From NCBI RefSeq assembly GCF_038006205.1, contig NZ_JBBOUU010000001.1, forward strand, positions 498,001 to 562,000: a DNA stretch of 64,000 nt, in the 5' to 3' direction. Both the position numbers and the translations under genes were made by a program. This DNA is from Solibacillus sp. FSL R7-0668. GTDB lineage: Bacteria > Bacillota > Bacilli > Bacillales_A > Planococcaceae. Below are positions 44,470-55,108 of this stretch, piece after piece. Position 1 is the stretch's first letter. Each line of letters opens with the position of its first letter. The notes under the pieces are model-generated. The model was not told the origin of the DNA and made no database searches. It was given only the letters and a program-made list of their open reading frames with translations.

Positions 44470-46074
44470 ATGACAAAGTATATTTTCGTAACAGGTGGCG
44501 TCGTTTCATCACTTGGTAAAGGAATCGTAGCAGCATCTTTAGGACGCTTATTAAAAAATCGTGGATTAGAAGTAACAATCCAAAAGTTTGACCCTTATTT
44601 AAACATCGACCCAGGTACGATGAGCCCGTATCAGCACGGGGAAGTTTTCGTAACAGATGATGGGGCAGAGGCAGACTTAGATTTAGGACACTATGAGCGT
44701 TTCATCGACATCAATCTTGGGAAACATTCAACAGTAACTTCTGGTAAGGTTTACCAATCTGTATTGAACAAAGAGCGCCGTGGTGATTATAACGGTGGTA
44801 CAGTCCAAGTAATTCCTCATGTAACAAACGAAATTAAAGACCGCGTGCAACGTGCAGGTCGCGAAACTTCTGCCGATGTCGTGATTACAGAAATCGGTGG
44901 TACGGTAGGTGACTTCGAATCACTATCTTTCTTAGAAGCAATTCGTCAAATGCGTCGTGACTTAGGGCATGAAAATGTAATGTATATTCACTGTACGCTA
45001 ATGCCATATATCGCAGCTGCTGGTGAAATGAAAACAAAGCCAACACAGCACTCTGTCAAAGAGCTACGTTCATTAGGGATTCAACCAAATATTATCGTAT
45101 TACGTACAGAGCAACCTGTACCACAAGATATGAAAGAAAAAATCGCGTTATTCTGTGATGTTCGTTCATCAGACATTATCGAATCCCGTGATGCAGAGCA
45201 CCTATATGAAGTTCCATTAAACTTACATGCACAAGGCTTTGATCAAATCGTTCTTGACCACTTCGGCATTAAAGCGCCACAAGCAGATATGGAAGACTGG
45301 AAAGAGCTTGTACATCTAGTAAAACATTTAGAGCACAAAACTCGTATCGCCTTAGTTGGGAAATATGTGGAGCTACAAGATGCCTATATCTCAGTAGTAG
45401 AGGCGCTTAAACACGCTGGCTATGTGTACAATTCAGATATCGAAATTGACTGGGTAAACGCTGAGGAAATAACAGCAGAAAATGCTGACGAATTACTTGG
45501 TCAAGCGGATGGGATTTTAGTACCAGGTGGCTTTGGCGATCGTGGTGTTGAAGGTAAAATCGAAGCGATTCGCTATGCACGTGAAAAGGATGTACCATTC
45601 TTCGGTATTTGTTTAGGTATGCAAATGGCTACAGTTGAATTCGCACGTAATGTAATGGGCTTAGAAGGTGCGCATTCTACAGAACTAAACAAAGATACGA
45701 AATACCCAATTATTGACTTCTTACCAGAACAATCAGAAAGTACGGATCTTGGTGGAACATTACGTCTTGGTTTATATCCATGTAAATTAAAAGAAGGCTC
45801 CGTTGCACGCGCAGCATATAACGGTGAAGCATTAGTGTATGAACGTCACCGCCATCGTTATGAGTTCAATAACGAATTCCGCGAAGCAATGGAAGCGGCA
45901 GGTATGGTATTCTCAGGTCTTTCTCCAGATGGCAAATTAGTTGAAATCATTGAGTTACCAGAGAAGAAATTCTTCGTGGCTGGACAATTCCACCCAGAAT
46001 TAATTTCACGCCCACAACGTCCACAACCTCTATTCCGTGAGTTTATAGGCGCGGCGTTTACTAACCGTAAATAA
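44470..46074 (+). CDS. pyrG: CTP synthase
   Basis: Converts UTP to CTP using glutamine. The N-terminal synthetase domain starts [18 protein letters not shown] (P-loop) and contains [15 protein letters not shown]. The C-terminal glutaminase domain has the nucleophile elbow FGICLGMQ and the His-Glu of [11 protein letters not shown]. The length is 534 residues. GAGGAGG precedes ATG 44470. A longer open frame back to 44212 runs through the attenuator and is not real. Confidence 0.97.
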   Translation: MTKYIFVTGGVVSSLGKGIVAASLGRLLKNRGLEVTIQKFDPYLNIDPGTMSPYQHGEVFVTDDGAEADLDLGHYERFIDINLGKHSTVTSGKVYQSVLNKERRGDYNGGTVQVIPHVTNEIKDRVQRAGRETSADVVITEIGGTVGDFESLSFLEAIRQMRRDLGHENVMYIHCTLMPYIAAAGEMKTKPTQHSVKELRSLGIQPNIIVLRTEQPVPQDMKEKIALFCDVRSSDIIESRDAEHLYEVPLNLHAQGFDQIVLDHFGIKAPQADMEDWKELVHLVKHLEHKTRIALVGKYVELQDAYISVVEALKHAGYVYNSDIEIDWVNAEEITAENADELLGQADGILVPGGFGDRGVEGKIEAIRYAREKDVPFFGICLGMQMATVEFARNVMGLEGAHSTELNKDTKYPIIDFLPEQSESTDLGGTLRLGLYPCKLKEGSVARAAYNGEALVYERHRHRYEFNNEFREAMEAAGMVFSGLSPDGKLVEIIELPEKKFFVAGQFHPELISRPQRPQPLFREFIGAAFTNRK

Positions 46075-46083
46075 TGTAAAATA

Positions 46084-46124
46084 GAAAGGGAATGTCCGTT
46101 TATACATCGGACATTCCCTTTATA
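46084..46124. terminator. Bidirectional terminator between pyrG and ywjG
   Basis: 14 bp perfect stem AAAGGGAATGTCCG / CGGACATTCCCTTT between convergent genes. Confidence 0.9.
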
Positions 46125-46126
46125 CT

Positions 46127-46690
46127 TTATGCAAATGGTGAAGTGCTTTCGAAATCGTCCTCATCTTCATCATCCATGACCATTTCATCAAATTCCATTT
46201 TGATTGCTTCATAAATGTACAAGGCAGCCATTATATGTGGGAAAACAATGCGCTCGCCAAGCTTTGTTGGGTGTGGTAAGATGCCACCACGCATTTTTAA
46301 TGAAATATACGTATACGCTAAATTGCTTAATTCATTGTCATCTGAGGCCATTTCGCTTGCTACTGCAGCAAATGGAATAAAATCAGCATGTAGTTTCTTT
46401 GCTAATTGGATTGCTTGTGCATCATTTGCCTGTCGAGCGAAAATAATGACACGATCTGCGGGGGAGAGCTCTACTGAACCATGATAGCGCGAAAATTTTG
46501 TAAAAGGCTGTACACCTTGCGCGGCTTGAATGGCGATAGCTTCCATTTCGCCAAATGTAGCAAAGTACACCGTTCCCTGACCAATAGCAGCTTGAGCAAG
46601 TAGTCGTGCTGTTTCTTCAATCGCTTCTTCTTCGGATTGCTCGATACGCTGAAAAAGCCCTGTTAATTGAGTTGTTAATATTTTTGACAT
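46127..46690 (-). CDS. ywjG: DUF2529 family protein YwjG
   Basis: A 187-residue protein whose pattern (GTVYFATFGEMEAIA, then DRVIIFARQANDAQAIQLAKKL) resembles a SIS-type sugar-phosphate-binding fold; the family has no known function. The C-terminal 20 residues are acidic. It is transcribed against its neighbours between pyrG and spo0F, as in B. subtilis. Minus-strand GAGGTGG precedes ATG. Confidence 0.82.
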   Translation of the reverse strand: MSKILTTQLTGLFQRIEQSEEEAIEETARLLAQAAIGQGTVYFATFGEMEAIAIQAAQGVQPFTKFSRYHGSVELSPADRVIIFARQANDAQAIQLAKKLHADFIPFAAVASEMASDDNELSNLAYTYISLKMRGGILPHPTKLGERIVFPHIMAALYIYEAIKMEFDEMVMDDEDEDDFESTSPFA

Positions 46691-46763
46691 GATTCCACCT
46701 CAAAACTATTATAAAATTGAAGGTACAAAAAAGCAAAGATGGTCAAATAGTGGTTTATAAAAG

Positions 46764-46792
46764 AAGGAAATCAACTGTTAATAGTGGAAATA
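46764..46792 (+). promoter_or_regulatory. Possible sigma-H promoter of spo0F
   Basis: AAGGAAAT at 46764 and GGAAATA at 46786 with a 14-base gap resemble the sigma-H -35 (AGGAWWT) and -10 (GAATW). B. subtilis spo0F is known to have a sigma-H promoter. Confidence 0.45.
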
Positions 46793-46826
46793 TAACTTAC
46801 AAACCAAATTCAAGAGGAGGATGGCT

Positions 46827-47198
46827 TTGAAGGAAATTTTAATTGTAGATGATCAGCCAGGTATTCGACTGTTGCTGAATGAAGTATTTAAAAAAGAAGG
46901 CTTTCACACACATTTAGCGGCAAATGGATTTGATGCATTAAAAATAGCAGAAACAGTCACACTAGATTGTGTATTATTAGATATGAAAATTCCAGGAATG
47001 GATGGTCTTGAAATTTTAGCGCGTTTAAAAAGGAAGCAGCCTAATCTGCCCGTTATTATGATGACAGCCTATGTTGAGCAACATATGATTGATAGCGCGA
47101 CGGAACTGGGTGTAAACAAATATTTTACAAAGCCATTTAATATTTTTGAAGTGCGTGATGAAGTCGGAAAAATATTAGCGGTTCCAGAAAAAATATAA
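46827..47198 (+). CDS. spo0F: Sporulation response regulator Spo0F
   Basis: A single-domain receiver that passes phosphate from sporulation kinases to Spo0B in the phosphorelay. Asp8 and Asp9 (IVDDQ), phospho-acceptor Asp52 (LLDMKIPGMDG), Thr in MMTAYV and Lys in FTKPF complete the active site. TTG 46827 lies six bases after AGAGGAGG; ATG 46821 touches that site, so TTG is preferred. The length is 123 residues with no output domain. The neighbours ywjG and fba are conserved. Confidence 0.93.
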   Translation: MKEILIVDDQPGIRLLLNEVFKKEGFHTHLAANGFDALKIAETVTLDCVLLDMKIPGMDGLEILARLKRKQPNLPVIMMTAYVEQHMIDSATELGVNKYFTKPFNIFEVRDEVGKILAVPEKI

Positions 47199-47213
47199 TG
47201 AAAAACAAGTCGG

Positions 47214-47242
47214 CAGGCAGTAGCGCATACTGTCTGTTTTTG
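47214..47242 (+). terminator. Intrinsic terminator after spo0F
   Basis: CAGGCAGTA / TACTGTCTG stem with a 5-base loop and T-run. Confidence 0.75.
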
Positions 47243-47389
47243 TTATGATTAACCTGAATGTTTTTTGGCGTTTCATCTTTTAATTATTAATGATTTCTGT
47301 CAAAAAACACAGAACTTCAAAAGCATAGGATACACGAAATGCTTTACTAGTCGTAAATTATCTATTTATCTTCGGGGAGGATTTTAATA

Positions 47390-48244
47390 ATGGCATTAGT
47401 TTCAATGAAAGAAATGTTAATAAAAGCAAAGGCAGAAGGTTATGCGGTAGGTCAATTCAATATTAATAATTTAGAATGGACACAAGCAATTTTACAAGCA
47501 GCAGAAGAAGAAAAATCACCAGTTATTTTAGGCGTTTCTGAAGGCGCGGGTAAATATATGGGTGGTTTCTTTACAGTTGTGAAAATTGTTGAAGGATTAA
47601 TGGAATCATACAAAATTACAGTTCCAGTCGCGATTCATTTAGACCATGGATCAAGCTTTGAAAAATGTAAAGAAGCGATTGATGCTGGTTTCACTTCGGT
47701 AATGATTGATGCATCTCACCACGCATTTGATGAGAACGTAGCGATTACAAAAGAAGTTGTAGCATATGCACATGCTAGAAATGTATCTGTAGAAGCAGAA
47801 TTAGGTACAGTTGGTGGGGAAGAAGACGGTGTAATTGGTGGTATTATGTATGCCAATCCACAAGAATGTAAAGCATTAGTAGAAGCAACAGCCATTGATT
47901 GTTTAGCTCCTGCACTTGGCTCTGTACATGGTCCATACAAAGGCGAACCAAACTTAGGCTTCGCTGAAATGGAAGAAATCTCGACATTAACAGATTTACC
48001 TTTAGTATTACATGGCGGTACTGGTATTCCAACAAAGGATATCCAACGCTCAATTTCTTTAGGTACAGCAAAAATTAACGTAAACACAGAAAATCAAATC
48101 GCGGCTACAAAGGTTATCCGTGAATTTTTAGATAACGATAAGAAAACTTACGATCCACGTAAATTCTTAGGCCCAGCTCGTGAAGCGATTAAAGCAACGG
48201 TAATCGGTAAAATGCGCGAATTTGGTAGCTCTCAAAAAGCGTAA
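47390..48244 (+). CDS. fbaA: Class II fructose-bisphosphate aldolase
   Basis: A 284-residue Zn-dependent glycolytic aldolase. Zn and substrate motifs are [15 protein letters not shown] and LHGGTGIP. It starts after GGGGAGGA. It is placed after spo0F and before transaldolase, as in B. subtilis. The likely preferred direction in the cell is glycolytic cleavage of fructose-1,6-bisphosphate, with gluconeogenic GlpX nearby at 50.4 kb. Confidence 0.95.
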   Translation: MALVSMKEMLIKAKAEGYAVGQFNINNLEWTQAILQAAEEEKSPVILGVSEGAGKYMGGFFTVVKIVEGLMESYKITVPVAIHLDHGSSFEKCKEAIDAGFTSVMIDASHHAFDENVAITKEVVAYAHARNVSVEAELGTVGGEEDGVIGGIMYANPQECKALVEATAIDCLAPALGSVHGPYKGEPNLGFAEMEEISTLTDLPLVLHGGTGIPTKDIQRSISLGTAKINVNTENQIAATKVIREFLDNDKKTYDPRKFLGPAREAIKATVIGKMREFGSSQKA

Positions 48245-48261
48245 TTTATGATGGATTCAAC

Positions 48262-48306
48262 GAAGAAGGGATGTTCTGCCACAGCTTTTCCGGACAGACC
48301 CTTCTT
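48262..48306 (+). terminator. Possible terminator after fbaA
   Basis: AAGAAGGG / CCCTTCTT stem with a long partly paired interior (TCTG / GGACAGA area). The T-run is weak. Confidence 0.4.
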
Positions 48307-48401
48307 TGTGAACATTTGTTTTCTACTTAAGCATCTCGTTCACAATAGAGCGGGATGCATTTTGTGCATTATAAGAGAATTTATTTTGGAGGAGCTCATT
48401 C

Positions 48402-49052
48402 ATGAAATTTTTTATCGATACAGCGAACTTTGAGGAAATCAAAGAAGCCTATAATTGGGGTATTTTATCAGGTGTAACAACAAACCCATCATTAGTAGCA
48501 AAAGAATCAGGCGTTAACTTCCATGATCGTTTACGTGAAATCGCAGAATTAGTAAATGGTTCAGTTTCTGGAGAAGTAATTTCTCTAGACGCGGAAGGTA
48601 TGATTCGAGAAGGAGAAGAGCTCGCAGCGATTCACCCAAATATTACAGTGAAGTTACCAATGACACCTGCAGGTTTACAAGCTTGCCGTCATTTTGCAAA
48701 TAAAGGGATTAAAACAAACGTAACATTAATTTTTTCTGCAAACCAAGCATTAATGGCAGCTCGTGCAGGTGCAACTTATGTATCGCCATTTATCGGTCGT
48801 TTAGATGATATTGGTCAAGATGGTTCAGAATTAATTTCAACAATTGCGGAAATGTTTGCGATTCACGGTATTGAGACTGAAATTATTGCGGCATCGATTC
48901 GTCATCCACAGCATATTCAAGCAGCAGCTTTAGCAGGTGCGCATATTGCAACAACACCATTTAAAGTATTACAACAATTGTTCAAACATCCATTAACAGA
49001 CAAAGGAATTGAGGGATTTTTAGCGGATTGGGCAAAGCGAGAAGGGAAATAA
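48402..49052 (+). CDS. tal: Transaldolase, small (TalC/FSA-like) type
   Basis: A 216-residue Schiff-base aldolase of the pentose phosphate pathway. [11 protein letters not shown] and GVTTNPSL at the N-terminus, the lysine in VKLPMTPAG as Schiff-base residue, and SPFIGRLDD are diagnostic. The short form may act as transaldolase (YwjH in B. subtilis) or fructose-6-phosphate aldolase; context favours transaldolase. TTTTGGAGGAG precedes ATG. Confidence 0.9.
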   Translation: MKFFIDTANFEEIKEAYNWGILSGVTTNPSLVAKESGVNFHDRLREIAELVNGSVSGEVISLDAEGMIREGEELAAIHPNITVKLPMTPAGLQACRHFANKGIKTNVTLIFSANQALMAARAGATYVSPFIGRLDDIGQDGSELISTIAEMFAIHGIETEIIAASIRHPQHIQAAALAGAHIATTPFKVLQQLFKHPLTDKGIEGFLADWAKREGK

Positions 49053-49114
49053 TATATGTAACCTTTAAAAGCGGATGTGTAATTGCTCAATTGTAAAGTA
49101 AGGGAGAACTCAAA

Positions 49115-50392
49115 ATGGATGTTTATAAAATTAAGGGCGGAAATCGTCTACAAGGTAAAGTAACTGTAAGCGGCGCTAAAAATAGTGCGGTCGCTTTAAT
49201 TCCTGCATCAATTTTGGCAGGTTCTTCCGTAACGATTGGCGGAATTCCTGAAATTTCTGATGCATGGACGTTAAAAGCATTATTGGAAGAAATTGGCGGT
49301 AAAGTGTCGTTCGAAAATGGCATCATGACGATTGATCCAACAAAAATGATTGCAATGCCTTTACCAAATGGCAATGTAAAAAAGCTGCGCGCTTCGTATT
49401 ATATGATGGGTGCGATGCTAGGCCGTTTTAAAAAGGCCGTAATTGGGTTACCTGGTGGCTGTTTTTTAGGACCGCGACCAATCGATCAGCATATTAAAGG
49501 CTTCGAGGCGTTGGGCGCAAAGGTAACAAATGAGCACGGTGCGATTTATTTACGTGCGGATGAATTAATCGGTGCGAAAATTTATTTAGATGTTGCAAGT
49601 GTAGGTGCGACAATCAACATTATGTTGGCAGCAGTACGTGCCAAAGGGAAGACGGTTATCGAAAACGCAGCAAAAGAACCAGAAATCATTGATGTAGCCA
49701 CGCTATTGACGAATATGGGTGCCAATATTAAAGGGGCGGGAACAAGTGTTATTCGTATAGAAGGCGTCGATGAGCTCAAAGGCACGAATCATACGATTAT
49801 TCCTGACCGTATTGAAGCGGCAACCTTTATGATTATGGCTGCTGCAATTGGCGATGGGGTGTTAGTTGATAATGTTATTCCATTGCATTTAGAGGCAGTA
49901 ACGGCAAAGCTGCGTGAAATGGGCATTAAAATCGAGGAAAACGAAGAAAGTATTTACATTCCAAAGCAGGATAATTTCCGTGCAGTTGATGTGAAAACGC
50001 TTGTTTATCCAGGTTTCCCGACAGACATTCAGCAGCCTTTATCGGTGCTAATGACTCAAGCAGAAGGTACATCAAAAGTGACGGATACCATTTATTCAGC
50101 TCGCTTTAAACATATTGACGAATTGCGTCGCATGAATGCAAAAGCGCGAGTAGAAGGCAGTACAGCCATTATTCAAGGTCCGTCCGCTTTAGAAGGCTCG
50201 ACAGTTACAGCAACTGACCTTAGAGCAGGTGCTGCACTTGTTTTAGCAGGTTTAATTGCAAAGGGTGAAACAGAAATTCACGACATTTATCATATAGAAC
50301 GTGGTTATAGCGAGCTAATCGGAAAGCTTTGCGCACTTGGGGCAAATATTCGAAAAGAATCAATTATGGTAAATACAAATAATAAGGCGTAA
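49115..50392 (+). CDS. murZ: UDP-GlcNAc 1-carboxyvinyltransferase MurZ (MurA2)
   Basis: Adds enolpyruvate to UDP-GlcNAc, the first committed step in peptidoglycan synthesis and target of fosfomycin. Lys22-Asn23 (SGAKNSAV) and the loop Cys116 ([14 protein letters not shown]) are present. The length is 425 residues. Of the two Firmicute paralogues, the place between tal and glpX/rho is that of murZ (murAB). AGGGAGA precedes ATG. Confidence 0.92.
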   Translation: MDVYKIKGGNRLQGKVTVSGAKNSAVALIPASILAGSSVTIGGIPEISDAWTLKALLEEIGGKVSFENGIMTIDPTKMIAMPLPNGNVKKLRASYYMMGAMLGRFKKAVIGLPGGCFLGPRPIDQHIKGFEALGAKVTNEHGAIYLRADELIGAKIYLDVASVGATINIMLAAVRAKGKTVIENAAKEPEIIDVATLLTNMGANIKGAGTSVIRIEGVDELKGTNHTIIPDRIEAATFMIMAAAIGDGVLVDNVIPLHLEAVTAKLREMGIKIEENEESIYIPKQDNFRAVDVKTLVYPGFPTDIQQPLSVLMTQAEGTSKVTDTIYSARFKHIDELRRMNAKARVEGSTAIIQGPSALEGSTVTATDLRAGAALVLAGLIAKGETEIHDIYHIERGYSELIGKLCALGANIRKESIMVNTNNKA

Positions 50393-50445
50393 AATAGTGT
50401 AAGACAGTTTCGGTTTTAACCGAACAATCAGGAGGCAAATAGAAA

Positions 50446-51411
50446 ATGGAACGTAGTTTATCAATGGAAGTAGTTCGTGTAACAGAAGCAGCAGCAATTG
50501 CATCAGCAAAATGGATGGGGCGCGGACTTAAGAACGAAGCAGACGACGCAGCGACAACAGCGATGCGTGTTATGTTTGATACAATCCCAATGCATGCGAC
50601 AGTTGTAATTGGTGAAGGTGAAATGGATGAAGCGCCAATGCTTTACATCGGTGAAGAATTAGGACTTCGTAACGGCGGACCGGAAGTTGATATTGCAGTC
50701 GATCCATTAGAAGGTACTAATATCGTAGCAAAAGGTACAAATGGTGCGATTACGGTACTTGCAATTGCAGACCGAGGTAATCTTTTAAATGCACCAGATA
50801 TGTATATGGAAAAAATCGCAGTTGGCCCAGAAGCAGCAGGTAAAGTCGATATTAACGCATCTGTAACATATAACTTATTACAAGTAGCAAAGGCGAAAAA
50901 TAAAGACATTTCAGACGTAGTGGCGACATTACTTGATCGTCCACGTCACCAAGCAATTGTTGACGAAATTCGTGAAGCAGGTGCGCGTATTAAATTTATC
51001 CAAGATGGCGATGTAGGTGCTGCAATTAATACAGCATTCGATGAAACAGGTATCGATATTATGTTCGGTACAGGTGGTGCTCCAGAGGGTGTCATCTCGG
51101 CTGTAGCATTAAAATGTTTAGGGGGCGACTTCCAAGCGAAATTAGTACCCGAAGATGAAGAACAATTAGAACGTTGCAAAAAAATGGGCATCGATGTCAA
51201 CAAAGTATTAATGATGAATGACTTAGTAAAAGGTGATGACGCTATTTTCGCGGCGACAGCAGTAACAGACTCAGAGCTATTACGCGGTGTTCAATACAAA
51301 GGTTCATATGCATTAACGCATTCAGTTGTTATGCGTGCAAAAACAGGTACAGTGCGCTTTATCGAAGGACGTCACAGTATTGAGAAAAAGCCAAAATACA
51401 GTCAAAAATAA
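50446..51411 (+). CDS. glpX: Fructose-1,6-bisphosphatase, class II
   Basis: A 321-residue gluconeogenic phosphatase with the Li-sensitive phosphatase motifs [10 protein letters not shown] and DPLEGTN, and [10 protein letters not shown] near the C-terminus. It begins 53 bases after murZ with CAGGAGG. It opposes phosphofructokinase; B. subtilis has an orthologue (YwjI) in this place. Confidence 0.93.
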   Translation: MERSLSMEVVRVTEAAAIASAKWMGRGLKNEADDAATTAMRVMFDTIPMHATVVIGEGEMDEAPMLYIGEELGLRNGGPEVDIAVDPLEGTNIVAKGTNGAITVLAIADRGNLLNAPDMYMEKIAVGPEAAGKVDINASVTYNLLQVAKAKNKDISDVVATLLDRPRHQAIVDEIREAGARIKFIQDGDVGAAINTAFDETGIDIMFGTGGAPEGVISAVALKCLGGDFQAKLVPEDEEQLERCKKMGIDVNKVLMMNDLVKGDDAIFAATAVTDSELLRGVQYKGSYALTHSVVMRAKTGTVRFIEGRHSIEKKPKYSQK

Positions 51412-51643
51412 CGTTCAAAAGAGAAATAATCTTTAACTTCAGTAAGCAGGCATCCAACCGCTTGTATTGTGAAGAAAAAACTATTTTCACAACCTTTACG
51501 CTAGTATATAATGAATGCCCGGTGACTTTTTGCCGGGCATCTTTCAAATAAAGTAAATACACTTCTTCTACTAAACCCTTAAGCTCACACATTCATATGT
51601 TATTACCCACAAACCGAAACTATAAAGAGACTGGAGAAATATT
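51412..51643. other. Gap between glpX and rho
   Basis: About 230 bases. It holds an inverted repeat (TTGTGAA...TTCACAA, 51475-51492 region), a possible TATAAT box at 51507 and the terminator at 51514. No gene is seen; part may serve as the rho leader. Confidence 0.5.
51514..51546 (+). terminator. Intrinsic terminator after glpX
   Basis: GATGCCCGG-type stem: ATGCCCGG pairs with CCGGGCAT around a 10-base loop, T-rich tail. Confidence 0.8.
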
Positions 51644-52927
51644 ATGACAGCATTAACAATTGCTCAATTAGAAAGCATGACGTTAAAAGAATTATATGCT
51701 TTGGCAAAGCAATACAAGTTAACAAATGCGAGTAAACTAAATAAAAAGGAACTGATTTTTGCAATTTTAAAATCTCGTTCTGAACAAGAGGGCTTCTTTT
51801 TCATGGAAGGCGTACTAGAAATTATTCCTACAGATGGTTTCGGTTTCTTACGTCCAATCAACTATTCGCCATCAAAGGAAGATATTTATATTTCAGCTTC
51901 ACAAATTCGCCGTTTTGATTTACGAAACGGGGATAAAGTTTCAGGGAAAGTGCGCCCGCCGAAAGAAAATGAGCGTTACTACGGCTTATTACAAGTAGAT
52001 GCCGTAAATGGGGAGGATCCTGAAGTTGCAAAAGAGCGTGTCCATTTCCCTGCTTTAACACCACTTTACCCAGATCGTCATATGAAATTAGAAACTACAT
52101 CTAGCAATCTTTCAACGCGTATTATGGATTTAGTAGCGCCAGTTGGTTTTGGTCAACGTGGTTTAATCGTAGCGCCTCCAAAAGCGGGGAAAACATCTTT
52201 ATTAAAAGAAATTGCGAATTCAATTACAACGAATTATCCTGAAGCAGAGTTGATTGTATTATTAATTGACGAGCGCCCAGAAGAGGTAACAGATATTGAA
52301 CGTTCGGTAAAAGCTGATGTTGTTTCATCGACATTTGACCAAGTGCCTGAAAATCATGTGAAAGTTGCGGAAATGGTATTGGAGCGCGCGCGTCGTTTAG
52401 TAGAGCATAAGCGCGATGTCATCATATTAATGGATTCGATTACACGTCTTGCACGTGCCTACAACTTAGTTATTCCGCCAAGTGGACGTACATTATCAGG
52501 TGGGATTGACCCAGCTGCATTCCATCGTCCAAAACGATTCTTCGGTTCGGCGCGTAATATTGAAGATGGCGGTAGCTTAACGATTTTAGCGACAGCACTA
52601 GTAGATACAGGTAGCCGTATGGATGAAGTCATTTACGAAGAATTTAAAGGTACAGGTAACTTGGAGCTTCACTTAGACCGTAATTTAGCAGAACGTCGTA
52701 TTTTCCCTGCGCTTGATATTCGTCGCTCAGGTACACGTAAGGAAGAGCTGCTTATTCCAAAAGATCAGCTTGATAAATTATGGGCCATTCGTAAAACCTT
52801 CAGTGACTCTTCAGACTTTGCGGAGAAGTTTTTACGCAAATTACGTCCCACAAAATCAAATGAAGAATTTTTTGCAAAGCTTGATGCCGATATGAAAAAA
52901 GCAACGAACGGTAAAGGGCTGCTGTAA
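51644..52927 (+). CDS. rho: Transcription termination factor Rho
   Basis: A 427-residue hexameric RNA helicase. The N-terminal RNA-binding domain (about 1-125) has the Rho_N helix bundle and the cold-shock-like [16 protein letters not shown]. The ATPase has Walker [12 protein letters not shown] and Walker [17 protein letters not shown], with the Q- and R-loops around [30 protein letters not shown] precedes ATG. A very strong terminator follows. Confidence 0.96.
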   Translation: MTALTIAQLESMTLKELYALAKQYKLTNASKLNKKELIFAILKSRSEQEGFFFMEGVLEIIPTDGFGFLRPINYSPSKEDIYISASQIRRFDLRNGDKVSGKVRPPKENERYYGLLQVDAVNGEDPEVAKERVHFPALTPLYPDRHMKLETTSSNLSTRIMDLVAPVGFGQRGLIVAPPKAGKTSLLKEIANSITTNYPEAELIVLLIDERPEEVTDIERSVKADVVSSTFDQVPENHVKVAEMVLERARRLVEHKRDVIILMDSITRLARAYNLVIPPSGRTLSGGIDPAAFHRPKRFFGSARNIEDGGSLTILATALVDTGSRMDEVIYEEFKGTGNLELHLDRNLAERRIFPALDIRRSGTRKEELLIPKDQLDKLWAIRKTFSDSSDFAEKFLRKLRPTKSNEEFFAKLDADMKKATNGKGLL

Positions 52928-52947
52928 AGGATAAAAAATAGCTATTA

Positions 52948-52991
52948 AAAACGCCTAAACTTTTATAATTTTATAAAAGTTTAGGCGTTTT
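52948..52991. terminator. Bidirectional terminator after rho
   Basis: 21 bp perfect arms AAAACGCCTAAACTTTTATA / TATAAAAGTTTAGGCGTTTT with almost no loop, between convergent genes. Confidence 0.92.
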
Positions 52992-53004
52992 CGTATTTAA
53001 CTGG

Positions 53005-54525
53005 TTAACGATAGTGAACCTTTTTTAGCTTTTTCATTTCATACATAGATTGGTCTGCTAAAGAAACAAGTGTATCAATCGAAGTACTATCAGATGGATA
53101 ACAGCTATAGCCAATACTCGTTCCAACAGGGATGTTGTCAAAGCAGGCGACTTGCTCATGAAATGCCGTTTGTACATGCTGAATAAAGTCATCGGTATGA
53201 TAGCCACTTTTCGTTTCATTTAAGGCTACGATAAATTCGTCGCCACCAAGACGTGCTGCAATACCGAAGTCTTCTACAAGCTCCATAAGCACCGTGCCTA
53301 GCATCATAATGGATTGGTCTCCAGCCTCATGTCCACGGAAGTCATTGAGCATTTTTAAATTATTAATATCCATTAAGTAAATGGCGATGACATCTTCCTC
53401 GATATATGCATTAGCTAAAATATTTTGTAGCTCCTCGAAAAAATAACGTCGATTCGGTAATTTTGTCAGTGGATCATGATAGGCTAAAAATTTGATTTCG
53501 CGTTGCTGTTCCTTAATGGCTGTAATATCCCGTATGAGAAGAATGATATGTTGTTCAAACTCAATTATTACTTGGTCAATATTTAGAAGTAAATCATATT
53601 CAACTTCATCAAACTTTAATACGAATTCGAAATCACGTATAGACTCAGCATTACGTATCTTTTTTTGAATGGTTGGTGCTAATAAAGTATATACATCCTT
53701 AAGTTGGATATGATGTTGTTCAATAAATTTTTGTGTAACTGGATTAATTTCACGAACTTTTAACTTTGAATCTAATAAAATAATAGCATCGGGATTCATG
53801 AAAAATAATTTTTCATAGCGCTTATCGAAATTATGCAGATAATCGGATTTCTTCATAATTTGACGGAGCATAAAGCAAAAGATAATACCTACATATAAGT
53901 ATGGATAAGGCGGTATAAAATCAGGAAACTTAATGAAGCCAAATACAACATCTAAAATCGCTAGTATAATAAACATCTTTATTAAGGTTTTATAGAGCGA
54001 TTGCTGTTCCGCAGAGCCTTTATTGCGCATGATAAATAAAGGAATTAAGGAAATGAATATAGTAACAATGCTTCCTATTAAAGTGAAATAATAGTTGGCA
54101 TTATAAATAGGTGCATTCCAAATCCCTACTTTTTCAAAAGACTGCGTAGAAAGTAATTGGGCGCCGGAAAGTAGATTAAAGACGACCAAAATTAAAGGTG
54201 CATAAAAGATAGATGGATTTAACCATTTAGGTAATTTTTCAGTTAGTTTTGAAATATACATAACATAATGTATGGTGAAGCTTAGTGTGAGCAACCCCAT
54301 AGAACTAAACCAAGCAGAGGAAAGAAGCGGACTGTATTCAATACTGGCTAAATTTCGAACAAGCTCCTCTAAAAACATGAAAAGATATGTAAAGGATAGA
54401 CAAGCGATTAGAATATGCTCTTTATTGCGATGATTTCTTAAAAGTATATCCGTGCCCATGATAAGTAAGAATGCAATGGGAATAACGTAGGTTGCGATGA
54501 TAATTAGTAAGTGTTCAAGTGGCAT
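53005..54525 (-). CDS. Membrane diguanylate cyclase with 7TM sensor, PAS and GGDEF
   Basis: A 506-residue protein: seven predicted membrane helices (about 1-225, like the 7TM region of receptor kinases), a PAS-like domain (about 235-335, MNPDAIILLDSKLKVREINP), and a GGDEF domain (about 345-505) with DPLTKLPNRRYFF and an intact RLGGDEF. It should make c-di-GMP. The inhibitory RxxD site just before the motif is absent (EDFGIAAR), so product inhibition is likely lost. Minus-strand AAAGGAG precedes ATG. It is not in the B. subtilis rho-rpmE interval, so it is a lineage-specific insertion. Confidence 0.88.
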   Translation of the reverse strand: MPLEHLLIIIATYVIPIAFLLIMGTDILLRNHRNKEHILIACLSFTYLFMFLEELVRNLASIEYSPLLSSAWFSSMGLLTLSFTIHYVMYISKLTEKLPKWLNPSIFYAPLILVVFNLLSGAQLLSTQSFEKVGIWNAPIYNANYYFTLIGSIVTIFISLIPLFIMRNKGSAEQQSLYKTLIKMFIILAILDVVFGFIKFPDFIPPYPYLYVGIIFCFMLRQIMKKSDYLHNFDKRYEKLFFMNPDAIILLDSKLKVREINPVTQKFIEQHHIQLKDVYTLLAPTIQKKIRNAESIRDFEFVLKFDEVEYDLLLNIDQVIIEFEQHIILLIRDITAIKEQQREIKFLAYHDPLTKLPNRRYFFEELQNILANAYIEEDVIAIYLMDINNLKMLNDFRGHEAGDQSIMMLGTVLMELVEDFGIAARLGGDEFIVALNETKSGYHTDDFIQHVQTAFHEQVACFDNIPVGTSIGYSCYPSDSTSIDTLVSLADQSMYEMKKLKKVHYR

Positions 54526-54602
54526 AGAGAGCTCCTTTAGTATTTTGAGTACTATTTTACAATTAGTGTAACACAGACATATTCAAAGTATGTTAAAAAA
54601 TA

Positions 54603-54630
54603 TTGCAAAATAAAAAAATAGTGATATAAT
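54603..54630 (+). promoter_or_regulatory. rpmE promoter
   Basis: TTGCAA at 54603 and TATAAT at 54625 with a 16-base spacer, about 130 bases before the rpmE start. Confidence 0.75.
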
Positions 54631-54645
54631 TGTCTAGGTATGTAT

Positions 54646-54712
54646 CGTGCACATATATAGCTGACCTCAAACATTGCTTAGCAGTGATATATTCGGGCTA
54701 TGTAAGGTGCAG
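54646..54712 (+). promoter_or_regulatory. Structured leader of rpmE (candidate L31 leader)
   Basis: TGCACATATATAGC can pair with GCTATGTAAGGTGCA, enclosing an inner hairpin CATTGC / GCAGTG. It lies between the promoter and GAGAGGAG site. A ribosomal-protein leader of this kind is reported for Firmicute L31, and could let L31 repress its own translation. The match to the published motif was not checked. Confidence 0.5.
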
Positions 54713-54762
54713 TACGAAAATACTCTGTTCCAGATGGTTCAGGGCGAGAGGAGAAAACGAAT

Positions 54763-54963
54763 ATGAAACAAGGTATCCACCCAGATTACAAAACTGCAAC
54801 AGTAACTTGCTCTTGCGGTAACACATTTGAAACTGGTTCAGTAAAAGAAAAGATCGTTGTCGAGTTCTGTAACGAATGTCACCCATTCTACACAGGTCGT
54901 CAAAAGTTCGCTTCTGCTGACGGTCGTGTTGATAAATTCAACAAAAAATACGGTATCAAGTAA
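54763..54963 (+). CDS. rpmE: Ribosomal protein bL31, zinc-binding form
   Basis: A 66-residue large-subunit protein. Cys16, Cys18, Cys36 and Cys39 mark the zinc-binding (C+) form, which can give up zinc when replaced by the C- form (YtiA in B. subtilis) in zinc shortage. GAGAGGAG precedes ATG. Placed between rho and tdk as in relatives. Confidence 0.97.
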   Translation: MKQGIHPDYKTATVTCSCGNTFETGSVKEKIVVEFCNECHPFYTGRQKFASADGRVDKFNKKYGIK

Positions 54964-54971
54964 TATCGTCG

Positions 54972-55003
54972 CCCATTTCCACATTTGTGGAGGTGGGTTT
55001 TTT
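54972..55003 (+). terminator. Intrinsic terminator after rpmE
   Basis: CCCATTTCCAC / GTGGAGGTGGG stem, small loop, six T. Confidence 0.85.
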
Positions 55004-55024
55004 CATGTTCCACGAAATGATACT

Positions 55025-55108
55025 TATTAGAATAAAAAGGTAGGATATTAGAACGAAGGCGACCCTTATTAGAAGAAAATGAGAAGATATTAGAATTCAT
55101 ACCGACAA
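55025..55108. repeat. Four-unit TATTAGAA array, exact 21-base period
   Basis: TATTAGAA begins at 55025, 55046, 55067 and 55088, each 21 bases apart. The 13 bases between copies vary. It starts 22 bases after the rpmE terminator. It is not a gene; the frame stays open only in short pieces. Function unknown. Confidence 0.85.

Noticed and set aside
51475-51492. TTGTGAA...TTCACAA inverted repeat before rho as an operator
   Set aside because: Short arms with AT-rich loop and no known regulator match; not enough to call a site.
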